Source of the DNA: Evansella tamaricis
Lineage (GTDB): Bacteria; Bacillota; Bacilli; Bacillales; Salisediminibacteriaceae
Direction: 5' to 3'
Length of the DNA stretch: 52,522 nucleotides
Assembly (NCBI RefSeq): GCF_019042215.1
Contig: NZ_JAHQCS010000135.1
Coordinates: forward strand, 1-52,522
This document shows, one piece after another, positions 16,663 to 25,924 of the stretch. The notes beneath the pieces are model-generated. The model searched no databases and had not been told where the DNA came from. It saw only the letters and a program-made list of their open reading frames with translations. The position numbers and the translations under genes are program-made. The number at the start of each line of letters is the position of its first letter. Within the stretch, counting starts at the first letter, position 1.

Positions 16663-17490
16663 TTATAGCATTCTAGTATCTAATAATGGATCTTCGTCCG
16701 CTCTATAACATGGATAAATATCAGGATGTAATAGATTAGCAATTTTCCTTAATCCTATTAAAAGTCTCGGGGAAGGTCGGCAAAAATATGGCTCTTCAAG
16801 GATATATAATTGCTTGTTTTTAATGGCTTTCATTTGATTCCACTGTGGTCTCCGTAATATCTGTTTAGGATCAACCCGAGAGTGTTGAACACCAACCCAT
16901 ACGATACTAATAACATCCGGATTTCGTTTTCGAACCTCATCCCAATCTGTTTTTACACTTTTCTCTTTTTTATCTTCAAATATATTTTTCCCCCCTGCAA
17001 GATGGCTCATCTCTGTCAACCAATTTTCAGCACCAGGAGTAAAAACCGGTTTTGCCCACCATTCCCAATAGATTGTTTTCTCTACTCTTACTTGTTTTCT
17101 TCTTTCTATATAATCGTCTATGATATGATTAAATCTATCACTGGTAAGTTCGGCTCTATGAATACGGTTTGTTGCTTCACCTAAATACAAAAGTCCCTCT
17201 ACAATTTCACTCATAGTTGTTGGGTTGGGAATAATAATATACGGTATATTTCTCCGTTTCAATTCCTCTATATTACGTTCCATCCCAGGTACAGTTAAAG
17301 ACGCTAAAACCAAATCGGGTTTTAGTTCTTCCACTTTATCCATATTTATGGATAAATCAGGCCCAAGCTTTGGTAAGTCTTTAATGGATTCCGGCCAATC
17401 TGAATAGTCGTCAACGCCGACAAGGGACGATGTTAAGCCCAAGTATTCTACTAACTCCGTATTACTTGGGCAAATTGAAACAATTTTCAT
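16663..17490 (-). CDS. Cytoplasmic BtuF-like (cobalamin-binding type) periplasmic-binding-fold protein
   Basis: A 275-residue protein starting IVSICPSNTELVEYLGL and continuing with GVDDYSDWP and LKPDLVLAS, the pattern of BtuF/FecB-type (helical backbone) binding proteins. It has no signal peptide or lipobox, so it should be cytoplasmic, unlike true ABC-transporter receptors. Stand-alone proteins like this are usually annotated as cobalamin-binding, but ligand evidence is thin. No transporter permease or ATPase is adjacent. ATG 17490 is preceded by GGAGAG. Confidence 0.8.
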   Translation of the reverse strand: MKIVSICPSNTELVEYLGLTSSLVGVDDYSDWPESIKDLPKLGPDLSINMDKVEELKPDLVLASLTVPGMERNIEELKRRNIPYIIIPNPTTMSEIVEGLLYLGEATNRIHRAELTSDRFNHIIDDYIERRKQVRVEKTIYWEWWAKPVFTPGAENWLTEMSHLAGGKNIFEDKKEKSVKTDWDEVRKRNPDVISIVWVGVQHSRVDPKQILRRPQWNQMKAIKNKQLYILEEPYFCRPSPRLLIGLRKIANLLHPDIYPCYRADEDPLLDTRML

Positions 17491-17517
17491 GAAGCTCTCC
17501 TCCCCAAAGGAAATTAT

Positions 17518-17701
17518 GAGGCCACTGAAAAAGGTTAAAACAACTTTTTCAGTTCCTTTTATTAGTATGGCATTGGCTTCGCTCGTCGCTCACATGAAAG
17601 GAGAAAAACACTCCTATCAGGCTTTTTAATGATTGTGACGGATTATCTCATTGCTTCGAGGGACTGAAAAAGTGGAAAAGCCCCACTTTTTCAGTGCCCT
17701 C
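17518..17701. mobile_element. MITE-like element with GAGGSCACTGAAAAAG inverted termini
   Basis: A 184-base element with inverted ends GAGGCCACTGAAAAAG (17518) and, on the other strand, GAGGGCACTGAAAAAG (ending 17701), one mismatch. Internal copies of ACTGAAAAAGT form further stems. It contains no open frame. The termini resemble ends seen on IS1182-like elements in Bacillaceae (from memory). It lies 20 bases beyond the stop codon of the HesB-like gene. Confidence 0.7.
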
Positions 17702-17721
17702 GGAAAATAGTACGCTGAGTA

Positions 17722-17991
17722 CTAATTAAGTCCACTGTCATTTAATGTTAATTTCCCCTGTTCATATGTAATATAAAGTCTGTTAATATGCTTCTTCACG
17801 TCACAATCAAAAAAGATCGGAATCCTATCAAACTCTATTTTATAATCCCCTTCCTTAAACTCATCCAGAGTTATTTTAAATTTTGACATCCCTCAAGTGC
17901 TTTTTTCATTATAACCAATTCGAAAGCCGTTCCCCTTTTGTTTAGCTAACAATCCCAAAAGAAATGTATGCGCTTCCTTATTTATTTTCAT
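17722..17991 (-). CDS. HesB/IscA-like small protein with in-frame TGA (candidate selenoprotein)
   Basis: From ATG 17991, with GGGGTGAT upstream, the frame runs 32 codons to TGA (17895-17893) and continues in the same frame for 56 more codons to TAG 17722. The joined 89-residue product has the A-type Fe-S carrier layout: GFRIGYNEKST, then the TGA position, GMSKFKITLDE, KEGDYKIEFDRIPIFFD and a final strand pair. TGA falls at the first conserved cysteine of HesB/IscA (GCSGM). TIGR01911 describes HesB-like proteins with Sec at this site. A 5-base stem with loop UGGAU lies 25 bases after TGA. The C-terminal CxC of IscA is absent; one other Cys is at FFDCDVK. A nonsense mutation is the alternative. 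Neither half reaches 60 residues, so gene finders would miss it. Confidence 0.72.
17858..17872 (-). promoter_or_regulatory. SECIS-like hairpin after the HesB TGA
   Basis: AACTC-TGGAT-GAGTT; the loop begins 26 bases after TGA and has G at loop position 2. Three more outer pairs can form across a 4-base bulge. The stem is short, so support is moderate. Confidence 0.5.
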
Positions 17992-18038
17992 CTTATCACC
18001 CCACTTCAAAGTCAGTACTTCTTATCAAACAGTTTATC

Positions 18039-18195
18039 ATAAGAAAAGCGCATTCGCCTAAGATCACGAGCGTAGGAATGACAACTAGAAGTCCGATTTT
18101 TGTTTTCGTTTGTCACTTCCGAAGTGCCCCATAGCCAGTAGGTGATGGACAATGCCCGAAGGTAGGTGTCAAAACTTATAAATTCTTACCTTTTT
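18039..18195. repeat. Dispersed repeat, type B interior
   Basis: Starts AAGAAAAGCGC, contains GACAACTAGAAGTCCGA and GTCACTTCCGAAGTGCCCC, and ends AAAACTTATAAATTCTTACC. The same interior is found at 39358-39520. Internal complementarity (TGACAAC / GTTGTCA-like) predicts a stem. Confidence 0.8.
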
Positions 18196-18208
18196 AAAAA
18201 AGTCTTAG

Positions 18209-19171
18209 TTATATTTCAAACGATGCACCGTCTATTATTTTTACTTCAACCCTCTTCCTCAGCTCACTCATTAGTTTAAACAAAGCCCGGTCCTTTTGCT
18301 TTGCTTCTATCATACAATCAATCTGAGGCACTGACCCTTTCACTTTTGATAAAAATTCCATAAACATGTCAACATCCACATGGTCTGCATGATTTCGGAA
18401 TTCTTTTTCACTTTTTGGACTTGAAATGTGCATTTTTACAGGGTGGGGAGAGTTTCCCCACGTTTTCACGACCCGATCCCAATCCTTCTCCCAGTTTTCA
18501 TCTTCATGATTGGCCTGATGATGATGTAAATCAAAAACAAGGGGTATATCAAGTTTTTCACACAAATACAATGTATCTTGTAAACGAAATGATTTATCAT
18601 CATTTTCTAACATGATCAACTTTTGAATGCCTGAAGGGACAACAGACCAATTTTCTATGAACCGCTCTAAAGCACCTTCCTTATCTTTATAACTCCCACC
18701 TACATGCATCACACACCGATGTCTCGGATCTAATTCCATTCCTTTTAAAATTCGATGGAAAAATTTTAAATTCAATAAAGAAGCTTTTAATATCTCTGTT
18801 TTAGGAGAGTTTAACACTACAAAGTGATCTGGATGAAAATCCACTCTCATTTGATGTAATAAAATATATTCTCCCAATTCTTTCAATGATTCTTTAATGG
18901 ATTTCATATAATTCCAATCGGATAATTCTTCATGTGTAGCAAGTGGAACCAACTTGGAGCTAAACCTAAAAAAAGATATATCATGAGCACGATTATGTTT
19001 CAGTAATCTTAAGCAGTTATGTAAGTTGGAATTTGAAATCCGCTCTAATTTCCGGATAGCTCCATCTCGATCTGACAAGGACTTAAATTGCCCATAAGTC
19101 ATTGTTTGTGAGGGTGAACTATTTTTTAATTCCATACTCATTGCTACATAACCAAGACGAACGACAGTCAT
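18209..19171 (-). CDS. uvsE: UV damage endonuclease UvsE
   Basis: A TIM-barrel DNA repair endonuclease of 320 residues that nicks 5' of UV photoproducts. Recognisable segments are VRLGYVAMS at the start, FFRFSSKLVPLATHE, LHQMRVDFHPDHFVVLNS, MHVGGSYKDK, LENDDKSF and VFDLHHHQAN, which supply the metal-binding His, Asp and Glu residues. ATG 19171 is chosen because the family begins at MTVVRLGY and GGAGGAAGG precedes it; the longer frame to 19210 adds 13 unmatched residues. In Bacillus this enzyme serves spore and UV repair. No LexA-type box was seen upstream. Confidence 0.95.
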   Translation of the reverse strand: MTVVRLGYVAMSMELKNSSPSQTMTYGQFKSLSDRDGAIRKLERISNSNLHNCLRLLKHNRAHDISFFRFSSKLVPLATHEELSDWNYMKSIKESLKELGEYILLHQMRVDFHPDHFVVLNSPKTEILKASLLNLKFFHRILKGMELDPRHRCVMHVGGSYKDKEGALERFIENWSVVPSGIQKLIMLENDDKSFRLQDTLYLCEKLDIPLVFDLHHHQANHEDENWEKDWDRVVKTWGNSPHPVKMHISSPKSEKEFRNHADHVDVDMFMEFLSKVKGSVPQIDCMIEAKQKDRALFKLMSELRKRVEVKIIDGASFEI

Positions 19172-19423
19172 TACCTCATCCCTTCCTCCAAGAATATTAG
19201 ATGATTGCATAAATAGTATGCCTCAATGGTGAAAAAAATCTCTCGACCACATTCTGTACTCTTGGAAGTACGATTAAAATCTGACCAGTTTCCATTCTGG
19301 ATTCATAATCTTCCAGAAAAGCACGCAAACTAAATAAACACAAATTACTTGATGAAAAATATTATGATATGCTATCTTCAGGTAATATAGAAAATTTTCT
19401 AAGAGAAGGGATGTTACAAAGAG

Positions 19424-20836
19424 ATGGCCAAACACGACATTGGCGTTTTAGGAGTAGGTGTCATGGGAAAAAGTTTAGCCTTAAACTTCGAAAGTAAAGG
19501 TTATTCTGTTTCCATTTATGATATATCTTCAGAAAGGGTACAAGAAACAATTGAATTAAACAAAGGAAAAAACCTATTAGGTACGAATACAATAGAAGAA
19601 TTTGTTCAATCATTGGAAACCCCACGAAAGATTCTTTTAATGGTTCAAGCAGGTGAAATTACAGACAAAGCTATTGAATCGTTGCTTCCGCACTTATCCA
19701 AAAACGATATTTTAATTGATGGTGGAAATACTTACTTCGTTGATACGATTAGAAGAAGCAAATACCTTGAAGAAAAGGGGATTAACTTTATTGGAACAGG
19801 TGTATCTGGTGGAGAAGAAGGTGCGTTGAAAGGACCGTCCATCATGCCTGGAGGGCAAAAGGAAGCTTATGAGTTAGTTGAGGCAATGCTAAAGGACATT
19901 TCAGCGAAAGTGGACGGAGAACCTTGTTGTACATACATAGGCCCTGATGGGGCAGGACATTATGTGAAAATGGTGCATAATGGAATTGAATATGGAGATA
20001 TGCAGCTTATTTGTGAGGCTTACTTCATCTTACAAGAAGTACTGGGGTTATCAGCAAATGAACTTCATGAAGTTTTTGCGGAGTGGAACAAAGGGGAATT
20101 GGACAGCTACCTTATCGAAATCACAGCAGATATTTTCACAAAAAGAGACCCTGAAACAGGAAAACCTTTAGTTGATGTTATTTTGGATACAGCTGGGCAA
20201 AAGGGAACTGGAAAGTGGACAAGTCAAAGTTCTCTTGATCTGGGGGTCCCCCTTTCCATTATTACAGAATCCGTTTTCGCAAGGTTCATTTCGGCAATGA
20301 AAGAAGAAAGGGTTCACGCAAGTAAAATCTTATCAGGACCTCCACGAAAACCGATAAACGACAACAAAGAGAAAATCATTGAGTTGATCCGAAAAGCTTT
20401 ATATTTTAGTAAAATCTGTTCATATGCTCAAGGATTTGCACAATTAAAAGCAGCTTCTGATGAAAATGGATGGGATTTACAATATGGAAATATTGCCATG
20501 ATCTTTCGGGGAGGTTGCATTATTAGAGCAGGGTTCCTGCAAAACATTAAAGAAGCATTTGATAATGACCCGAATTTATCTAACCTTTTATTAGATCCAT
20601 ATTTCAAAGAAATAACTGTTAATTATCAGCAGGCACTTCGGGATGTCATCACTCTCGCCATTCAAAATGGTATTCCAACCCCAGCACTTTCTAGTGCATT
20701 GTCTTACTACGACAGTTACCGCCTTGAGAGACTGCCTGCTAATTTATTACAGGCACAACGAGATTATTTCGGGGCACACACCTATCAAAGAATTGATAAA
20801 AAGGGGACATTTCACACAAACTGGTTAGATTTATAA
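19424..20836 (+). CDS. gndA: NADP-dependent 6-phosphogluconate dehydrogenase, decarboxylating
   Basis: A 470-residue enzyme of the oxidative pentose phosphate pathway producing ribulose-5-phosphate, CO2 and NADPH. The Rossmann motif is [19 protein letters not shown]; substrate and catalytic regions are [19 protein letters not shown] and [13 protein letters not shown], and the C-terminal [10 protein letters not shown] is typical. The length matches the long dimeric class. The ribosome binding site GAAGGG lies about 13 bases from ATG, rather far. A strong terminator follows. Its pathway partner zwf is about 3.4 kb downstream on the other strand, with ectABC between. Confidence 0.97.
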   Translation: MAKHDIGVLGVGVMGKSLALNFESKGYSVSIYDISSERVQETIELNKGKNLLGTNTIEEFVQSLETPRKILLMVQAGEITDKAIESLLPHLSKNDILIDGGNTYFVDTIRRSKYLEEKGINFIGTGVSGGEEGALKGPSIMPGGQKEAYELVEAMLKDISAKVDGEPCCTYIGPDGAGHYVKMVHNGIEYGDMQLICEAYFILQEVLGLSANELHEVFAEWNKGELDSYLIEITADIFTKRDPETGKPLVDVILDTAGQKGTGKWTSQSSLDLGVPLSIITESVFARFISAMKEERVHASKILSGPPRKPINDNKEKIIELIRKALYFSKICSYAQGFAQLKAASDENGWDLQYGNIAMIFRGGCIIRAGFLQNIKEAFDNDPNLSNLLLDPYFKEITVNYQQALRDVITLAIQNGIPTPALSSALSYYDSYRLERLPANLLQAQRDYFGAHTYQRIDKKGTFHTNWLDL

Positions 20837-20849
20837 AAGTGGAATTAAC

Positions 20850-20885
20850 AAAGCACTTGGGCAGAAGCCAAGTGCTTTGTTTTTC
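20850..20885 (+). terminator. Terminator of gndA
   Basis: Perfect 11-base arms AAAGCACTTGG/CCAAGTGCTTT with a 7-base loop, followed by GTTTTT. Confidence 0.95.
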
Positions 20886-20972
20886 GGTTCTTCCGATTAG
20901 TTAAACAGGTGTACTAACCTTCGTTTAAAAATAGTTTTTCACACAGCAGCAGAAAATACAGGAATAGTGTCG

Positions 20973-20996
20973 GATTTCATTGTATTGGATGAAATC
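20973..20996. repeat. Inverted repeat in the ectA upstream region
   Basis: GATTTCAT-N8-ATGAAATC, perfect 8-base arms overlapping the predicted -35 region of the ect operon. It is a candidate operator. Confidence 0.45.
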
Positions 20997-21009
20997 GAAA
21001 CAATATAAG
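20980..21009 (+). promoter_or_regulatory. Possible ectABC promoter
   Basis: TTGTAT (20980-20985), 18-base spacer, TATAAG (21004-21009), about 215 bases before ectA. The remainder of 20886-21226 is AT-rich leader with no other gene. Confidence 0.4.
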
Positions 21010-21226
21010 AGTAATAAATAATATATGTACCTTATCTTTTCATGAAGGTAGTATTAACCAGAATATACGTGATTATCCTATTTAAACGAGTTTGATAAAT
21101 TTCCAATATATTATTACCATTAATAATGTTCTTACAACAAATTTTAAAAAGTGGTTTAGAAATTTAAAAGGAGGGAATTTTTTATTCTATATAAAAAATT
21201 ACTTTTTTCCAAGGTGGTAAATATGA

Positions 21227-21736
21227 ATGATGAATGAAACTGATTTACTGCAAAAAGTCGTAACCCTTAGTGAACCGACAACTAGAGATGGCTCTCTAAT
21301 GTGGGAATTAGTTAACGATTCAACTCTTGATCAAAATTCTCCTTACAAATACATTATGATGTGTGAATTCTTCACGGATACATGTGTTGTTGCAAAAGAA
21401 GATGCTGATTTAGTCGGGTTCATTACTGGATTTATCCCCCCGAATCGTCCAGATACCGTTTTTATTTGGCAGGTTGGTGTTCATGAATCACAACGGGGAA
21501 AAGGGATTGCATCCAAAATGTTAAATGAACTCCTTTCCCGTTATGCATGCCGGAATATCAAGTATGTGGAGGCAACCGTAACACCATCAAACACCGCTTC
21601 CCAATCATTGTTCCTCCGTTTAGCCAGGGATCACGGAACAGAGTGCGAAGTGGATGACTGTTTCCCAGAGGATGTATTCCCAGGAGGGGATCACGAGGCT
21701 GAATTAATGTACCGTGTCGGGCCTCTAACCAAGTAA
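21227..21736 (+). CDS. ectA: L-2,4-diaminobutyrate N-gamma-acetyltransferase
   Basis: A GNAT acetyltransferase of 169 residues making N-gamma-acetyl-diaminobutyrate in ectoine synthesis. The acetyl-CoA loop is ESQRGKGIASKML, preceded by FIWQVGVHE; the C-terminal GGDHEAELMYRVGP is typical of EctA. ATG 21227 or 21230 follows AAGGTGGT; an out-of-frame ATG at 21223 opens only four codons. It is the first gene of ectABC. Confidence 0.97.
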   Translation: MMNETDLLQKVVTLSEPTTRDGSLMWELVNDSTLDQNSPYKYIMMCEFFTDTCVVAKEDADLVGFITGFIPPNRPDTVFIWQVGVHESQRGKGIASKMLNELLSRYACRNIKYVEATVTPSNTASQSLFLRLARDHGTECEVDDCFPEDVFPGGDHEAELMYRVGPLTK

Positions 21737-21782
21737 CCCTATTTAAATACTAGGTTTTTTTAAAAATTACCGGAGGGATAAA

Positions 21783-23066
21783 ATGTTAAACGACAATTTA
21801 AAGATTATTGAAGAGTTAGAATCAAGTGTACGTAGTTATGTAAGAAGTTTCCCCACTGTATTTACAAAAGCAAAGGGCTATAAGATGTGGGACATGGAGG
21901 GAAAAGAGTATATTGACTTCTTTTCAGGGGCAGGAGCCTTAAACTACGGACATAATGATCCGAAAATGAAAGAAAAACTTGTGGAATATATTATGAACGA
22001 TGGCATTACTCATTCTTTGGATATGGCAACGAAGGCAAAAGTAGATTTTCTGGATAAGTTCAATGAAGTTATTTTAAAACCAAGAAACATGGATTTTAAA
22101 GTAATGTTTCCTGGACCAACCGGAACAAACACAGTGGAAAGTGCTCTAAAGCTAGCACGGAAAGTCACTGGACGTACGGATGTCATTAGTTTTACAAATG
22201 GATTCCACGGGATGACAATCGGATCCTTATCTGTAACAGGTAATTCTTCCAAAAGAAAAGGTGCCGGAATCCCACTACAACACGTTGTAACAATGCCTTA
22301 TGACAACTTTGTCAGTGAAGACCTCGACACTCTGGAGTATCTCGAACGATTCCTTGAAGATGGGGGAAGTGGTGTAGATTTACCTGCTGCTATGATTCTC
22401 GAGACAGTCCAAGGTGAAGGCGGAATCAATGTTGCCAGATTTGAATGGCTGAAAAAAATAGAAGAAATCTGTAATAAGTTTGGCATCCTGTTAATCATCG
22501 ATGATGTGCAGGCTGGTGTTGGTCGAACAGGTACTTTCTTCTCTTTTGAACCTGCTGGTATTAAACCTGATATCGTCTGCTTGTCAAAATCAATCGGAGG
22601 TTTCGGATCGCCACTTGCCTTAACTTTGTTTAAGCCAGAGCTTGATATTTGGAACCCTGGTGAGCACAATGGGACATTCCGAGGAAATAACCATGCTTTT
22701 GTTACTGCTACAGAATCCCTTTCTTATTGGGAAGATAAAGCATTTGAAGAGAGTATCTTAAGAAAATCAGATAAAATCACGGAGTTCTTAAACAGCTTAG
22801 TAGAAAAATATCCGGAACTTAAAGGTGAAGTGAAGGGTCGAGGATTTATGCAAGGCATTGAAACCCCAGTATCTGGTTTAGCAAGCAAAGTTGCTGCTGC
22901 TGCATTTGAAAGGGGACTTATTATGGAGACCTCTGGTGTTGAAGATCAAGTATTTAAACTCTTCCCTGCTCTCATCATAGACGATGAAGGATTAGAAAAT
23001 GGATTTAAAATTATTGAAGAAAGCATAAAAAGCATAATTAAAAATAAAGAACTAGTTACAAATTAA
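21783..23066 (+). CDS. ectB: Diaminobutyrate-2-oxoglutarate transaminase
   Basis: A 427-residue class III PLP aminotransferase converting aspartate semialdehyde to L-2,4-diaminobutyrate with glutamate as donor. Visible features are [34 protein letters not shown], the PLP-region [14 protein letters not shown], and the Schiff-base Lys in [10 protein letters not shown]. The ribosome binding site GGAGGG lies just upstream of ATG. It is second in the ect operon, 46 bases after ectA. It draws on aspartate semialdehyde, whose synthesis needs NADPH. Confidence 0.97.
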   Translation: MLNDNLKIIEELESSVRSYVRSFPTVFTKAKGYKMWDMEGKEYIDFFSGAGALNYGHNDPKMKEKLVEYIMNDGITHSLDMATKAKVDFLDKFNEVILKPRNMDFKVMFPGPTGTNTVESALKLARKVTGRTDVISFTNGFHGMTIGSLSVTGNSSKRKGAGIPLQHVVTMPYDNFVSEDLDTLEYLERFLEDGGSGVDLPAAMILETVQGEGGINVARFEWLKKIEEICNKFGILLIIDDVQAGVGRTGTFFSFEPAGIKPDIVCLSKSIGGFGSPLALTLFKPELDIWNPGEHNGTFRGNNHAFVTATESLSYWEDKAFEESILRKSDKITEFLNSLVEKYPELKGEVKGRGFMQGIETPVSGLASKVAAAAFERGLIMETSGVEDQVFKLFPALIIDDEGLENGFKIIEESIKSIIKNKELVTN

Positions 23067-23101
23067 CTAATGAATTCCATACAATATAGGAGGAACTAAA
23101 T

Positions 23102-23488
23102 ATGAAAGTTGTTAAACTACAAGATATTATCGGATCTGATCAAGAAGTGAAAGGGGAAAACTGGACCAGTCGTCGCCTATTACTTGAAAAAGATGGCATG
23201 GGATACTCTGTACATGACACCATTATTAAAGCAGGTACTGAAACTCACATTTGGTATAAAAACCATCTAGAAGCTGTTTACTGCATTGAAGGGGAAGGTG
23301 AAGTGGAAACATTAAAGGACAATAAAATCCATCCTATCTCTGCGAATACACTTTATTCACTAGACGAAAATGATGAGCATTTATTACGGGCTAAAACAGA
23401 TATGCGGATGGTTTGTGTCTTTAATCCGCCAATCACCGGACGTGAAGTTCATGATGAAAATGGTGTTTATCCGCTAGTGAAAGAATAA
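23102..23488 (+). CDS. ectC: L-ectoine synthase
   Basis: A 128-residue cupin that cyclises N-gamma-acetyl-diaminobutyrate to ectoine. The [17 protein letters not shown] segment, the metal-binding [21 protein letters not shown] and C-terminal [19 protein letters not shown] are diagnostic. ATG follows AGGAGG by 8 bases. It is the last gene of the operon, which ends at a bidirectional hairpin. No ectD hydroxylase or ect-linked aspartokinase is adjacent, so the cell probably accumulates ectoine rather than hydroxyectoine, unless ectD lies elsewhere. Confidence 0.98.
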   Translation: MKVVKLQDIIGSDQEVKGENWTSRRLLLEKDGMGYSVHDTIIKAGTETHIWYKNHLEAVYCIEGEGEVETLKDNKIHPISANTLYSLDENDEHLLRAKTDMRMVCVFNPPITGREVHDENGVYPLVKE

Positions 23489-23576
23489 GGTAACGAGATT
23501 ATTATAATTATGAGTTTTATCTGATTGTACTTCAAAAGAATATTATTTGCCTTAAGTATGTAAGGTTATCAGACAG

Positions 23577-23620
23577 AAAAAAAACAGGAGTGCTAAAATG
23601 CACCTCCTGTTTTTTTCTGT
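23577..23620. terminator. Bidirectional terminator between ectC and the cyclase gene
   Basis: Arms ACAGGAG.TGC / GCA.CTCCTGT flanked by A and T runs, so it can serve both convergent genes. Confidence 0.9.
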
Positions 23621-23630
23621 CTATAATCAA

Positions 23631-24248
23631 TTATTTTAGCTCATCTATTAAAATTACTCTAGCCGGGGAGGCATCTGTTCCTACCATTTTTAGTGGTGCA
23701 GCAATCATGAGATATTCTCCTTGGTCCACTTCCTTTAAACGTAGTCCTTCGATTACGATAACACCACTATTGAATAAAATTTTATGAGTTGGATGACCAG
23801 GCTGGCTACGTTCGACTCCCAGTGCATCAATTCCTACCCCGCGTATTCCCTTCTTAGCAAGAAAATTAGCCCCATCTTCAGCAAGAAATATAAAATCAAA
23901 ATTAAATACCTCATCAAAAGAGTTTCTCGTCTTAAAGATAACAAAATCCTTTTCCTCAATCTGGTATGATTCTAGATCAGATGCTTTAATTCGATCCTTC
24001 ACATGTGTTAAATCAAAAACTTTACAAGGTCCCACAAGCTCATTTATGTCAATGGTTTCAAATGTAGGTCCGTCATTTATCATATGTAGCGGAGAGTCAA
24101 TATGCGTTCCTGAATGTAAATCCATATCTATTCTCGATTCTGTGACATGCCCATTAGTTACAGTGGATATTTTCGGCTGTTTTTCCGATTTATTTTTATA
24201 AACAGGCATCCCTTCATATATTGATGAACTTATATCAATTACTTTCAT
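23631..24248 (-). CDS. Cyclase-family metal hydrolase (kynurenine formamidase-like)
   Basis: A 205-residue member of the PF04199 cyclase family. The metal motif is LHSGTHIDSPLH (H45, H49, D51, H55), and the late GLRLKEVDQGEY and AAPLKMVGTDASPARV segments are typical. The family includes arylformamidase and isatin hydrolase; substrate cannot be told here because no kynurenine genes are adjacent. ATG 24248 is preceded by AGGAAG. It is 25 bases downstream of the zwf stop on the same strand, so it may be cotranscribed with zwf. Confidence 0.85.
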   Translation of the reverse strand: MKVIDISSSIYEGMPVYKNKSEKQPKISTVTNGHVTESRIDMDLHSGTHIDSPLHMINDGPTFETIDINELVGPCKVFDLTHVKDRIKASDLESYQIEEKDFVIFKTRNSFDEVFNFDFIFLAEDGANFLAKKGIRGVGIDALGVERSQPGHPTHKILFNSGVIVIEGLRLKEVDQGEYLMIAAPLKMVGTDASPARVILIDELK

Positions 24249-24273
24249 AAATAGTCACTTCCTTCTTTATATA

Positions 24274-25764
24274 TTACACTTCTTTAATTGGCCACCATTG
24301 GAACCCATCTTTTCCTAACAAGTCATCCGCCTCTTTCGGTCCCATGGACCCTGAATCATATAAAGGGATTTGCTTTGTACTTGTTACCCATCCTTTCGAA
24401 ATTTCGTCTACATAAGTCCATGATAATTCTACCTCATCCCAATGGGTAAAATTGGCAGCATCTCCTAACATGCAATCCAAAAGCAACCTCTCATAGGCTT
24501 CAGGAGTGTTTACCGTATCTATACCATCGTTACTGTAGTCTAATTGAACTGGTGTAGTTTCGCCAGATGGTCCAACTTTTTTTCCATTTAACACCAAGGA
24601 GATCCCTTCATCAGGCTGTATGTGAATGATCAGTATATTAGGATGAATTTTCTTCTGGTTCTTATTAAAATATAAATTTAATGGAAGCTCTTTAAACTGA
24701 ATAACAATTTTAGTGGATTTCAGCCCCATCCTTTTTCCAGTCCGGATATAAAATGGAACACCCGCCCACCGGTGGTTATCAATTAACAATTTTCCTGCAA
24801 CAAAGGTTTCCGTCTTTGAATTTGGATCAACATTTTTTTCACTTCTATAACCTGGAACTTCATTTCCCCGTATTATTCCAGGACCATATTGTCCCCGAAC
24901 AAAATAGTTATCCACTTCTTCTCCGTTTACCATTCTTAATGCACGGAGAACTTTTATTTTTTCGCTTCGAATTTCGTCAGTAGATAATCGAATCGGTGGA
25001 TCCATAGCTAAAAGCGATACCATTTGGAGCATGTGATTCTGTACCATATCCCTAAGTGCCCCAGAAGTCTCGTAATAACCACCACGATCTTCCACTCCTA
25101 ACGCTTCACTGGATGTTATCTGGATATTGGATATATAGCGATTGTTCCATAATGGCTCAAACATGGCATTTGCAAATCGAATTACTTCTATGTTTTGTAC
25201 CATTTCTTTTCCCAAATAGTGGTCAATCCGATAAATGTCATCTTCATTAAATGCCTCCCTTATATCTTCATTTAACTTTTTAGCAGATGAAAGGTCATGA
25301 CCAAATGGTTTTTCAATGACAAGTCTTGTCCAACCGTTAGCCTCCGTTACCCCCTCTGATTTGAGGTTAGAAGCAATCGTACCAAAAAACTCTGGAGCCA
25401 TTGCCATGTAAAAGATACGATTCCCTGGGATATTATAGTCTCCCTCTAACTGGGTCAATTGTTTCTTTAACTCATGGTAAGATTCTTTTCCAGTTACATC
25501 AAAGGGGAGATAATTAAAATGGTTTACGAATCTGTCCAACTTATCTTGCTCCACATCAAAAACGTCTGTAACTGCCTCACAGACTTTTTCTCTTAAAACT
25601 TCGTTGGTCCACGGTCTTCTGGCAACACCAACAACTGCAAACTCTTCTGAGATATTACCCTTTCTATAAAGATTAAAAATTGACGGAAATAATTTTCTTT
25701 TCGCTAAATCCCCTGTAGCCCCGAATATTACTATCGATGTTTTAGGTTGATCTGGTATTTTCAT
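24274..25764 (-). CDS. zwf: Glucose-6-phosphate 1-dehydrogenase
   Basis: A 496-residue enzyme that oxidises glucose-6-phosphate and makes NADPH. The dinucleotide motif is IFGATGDLAKRKLFP; the substrate/catalytic motif is RIDHYLGKE, and FYIRTGKRM is conserved. AAGGAG lies 12 bases upstream of ATG. It is encoded convergently to ectABC and not beside gndA, although both belong to one pathway; their position on either side of ectABC may reflect NADPH demand (inference). Confidence 0.97.
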   Translation of the reverse strand: MKIPDQPKTSIVIFGATGDLAKRKLFPSIFNLYRKGNISEEFAVVGVARRPWTNEVLREKVCEAVTDVFDVEQDKLDRFVNHFNYLPFDVTGKESYHELKKQLTQLEGDYNIPGNRIFYMAMAPEFFGTIASNLKSEGVTEANGWTRLVIEKPFGHDLSSAKKLNEDIREAFNEDDIYRIDHYLGKEMVQNIEVIRFANAMFEPLWNNRYISNIQITSSEALGVEDRGGYYETSGALRDMVQNHMLQMVSLLAMDPPIRLSTDEIRSEKIKVLRALRMVNGEEVDNYFVRGQYGPGIIRGNEVPGYRSEKNVDPNSKTETFVAGKLLIDNHRWAGVPFYIRTGKRMGLKSTKIVIQFKELPLNLYFNKNQKKIHPNILIIHIQPDEGISLVLNGKKVGPSGETTPVQLDYSNDGIDTVNTPEAYERLLLDCMLGDAANFTHWDEVELSWTYVDEISKGWVTSTKQIPLYDSGSMGPKEADDLLGKDGFQWWPIKEV

Positions 25765-25881
25765 AAGTCAGAGCTCTCCTTTACATTTTACAATAGACAT
25801 TTATTTTAAGTAATCTGAAATACTACAACACTTATTCTCGTGATAAAAAAATAAGAAAATTAAATATTTTTTATCTCACAT

Positions 25882-25916
25882 AAAAACCAAGCTTTATTAT
25901 ATAGCTTGGTCTTTTT
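25882..25916. terminator. Bidirectional terminator after the VOC dioxygenase gene
   Basis: Perfect 8-base arms ACCAAGCT/AGCTTGGT with T runs on both strands. Confidence 0.9.
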
Positions 25917-25924
25917 CATGTAAA

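Noticed and set aside
17722-17889. Independent 55-residue gene starting at ATG 17889
   Set aside because: Its ATG lies directly behind GAGGG with no spacing, it is in frame with the upstream 32 codons, and the joined product has a continuous HesB-like layout.
21223-21237. Four-codon upstream frame overlapping the ectA start as a regulatory leader peptide
   Set aside because: ATG-AAT-GAT-GAA-TGA is too short to support a function and probably reflects the A/T-rich start region.
22298-22669. 123-residue minus-strand open frame
   Set aside because: Antisense shadow of ectB.
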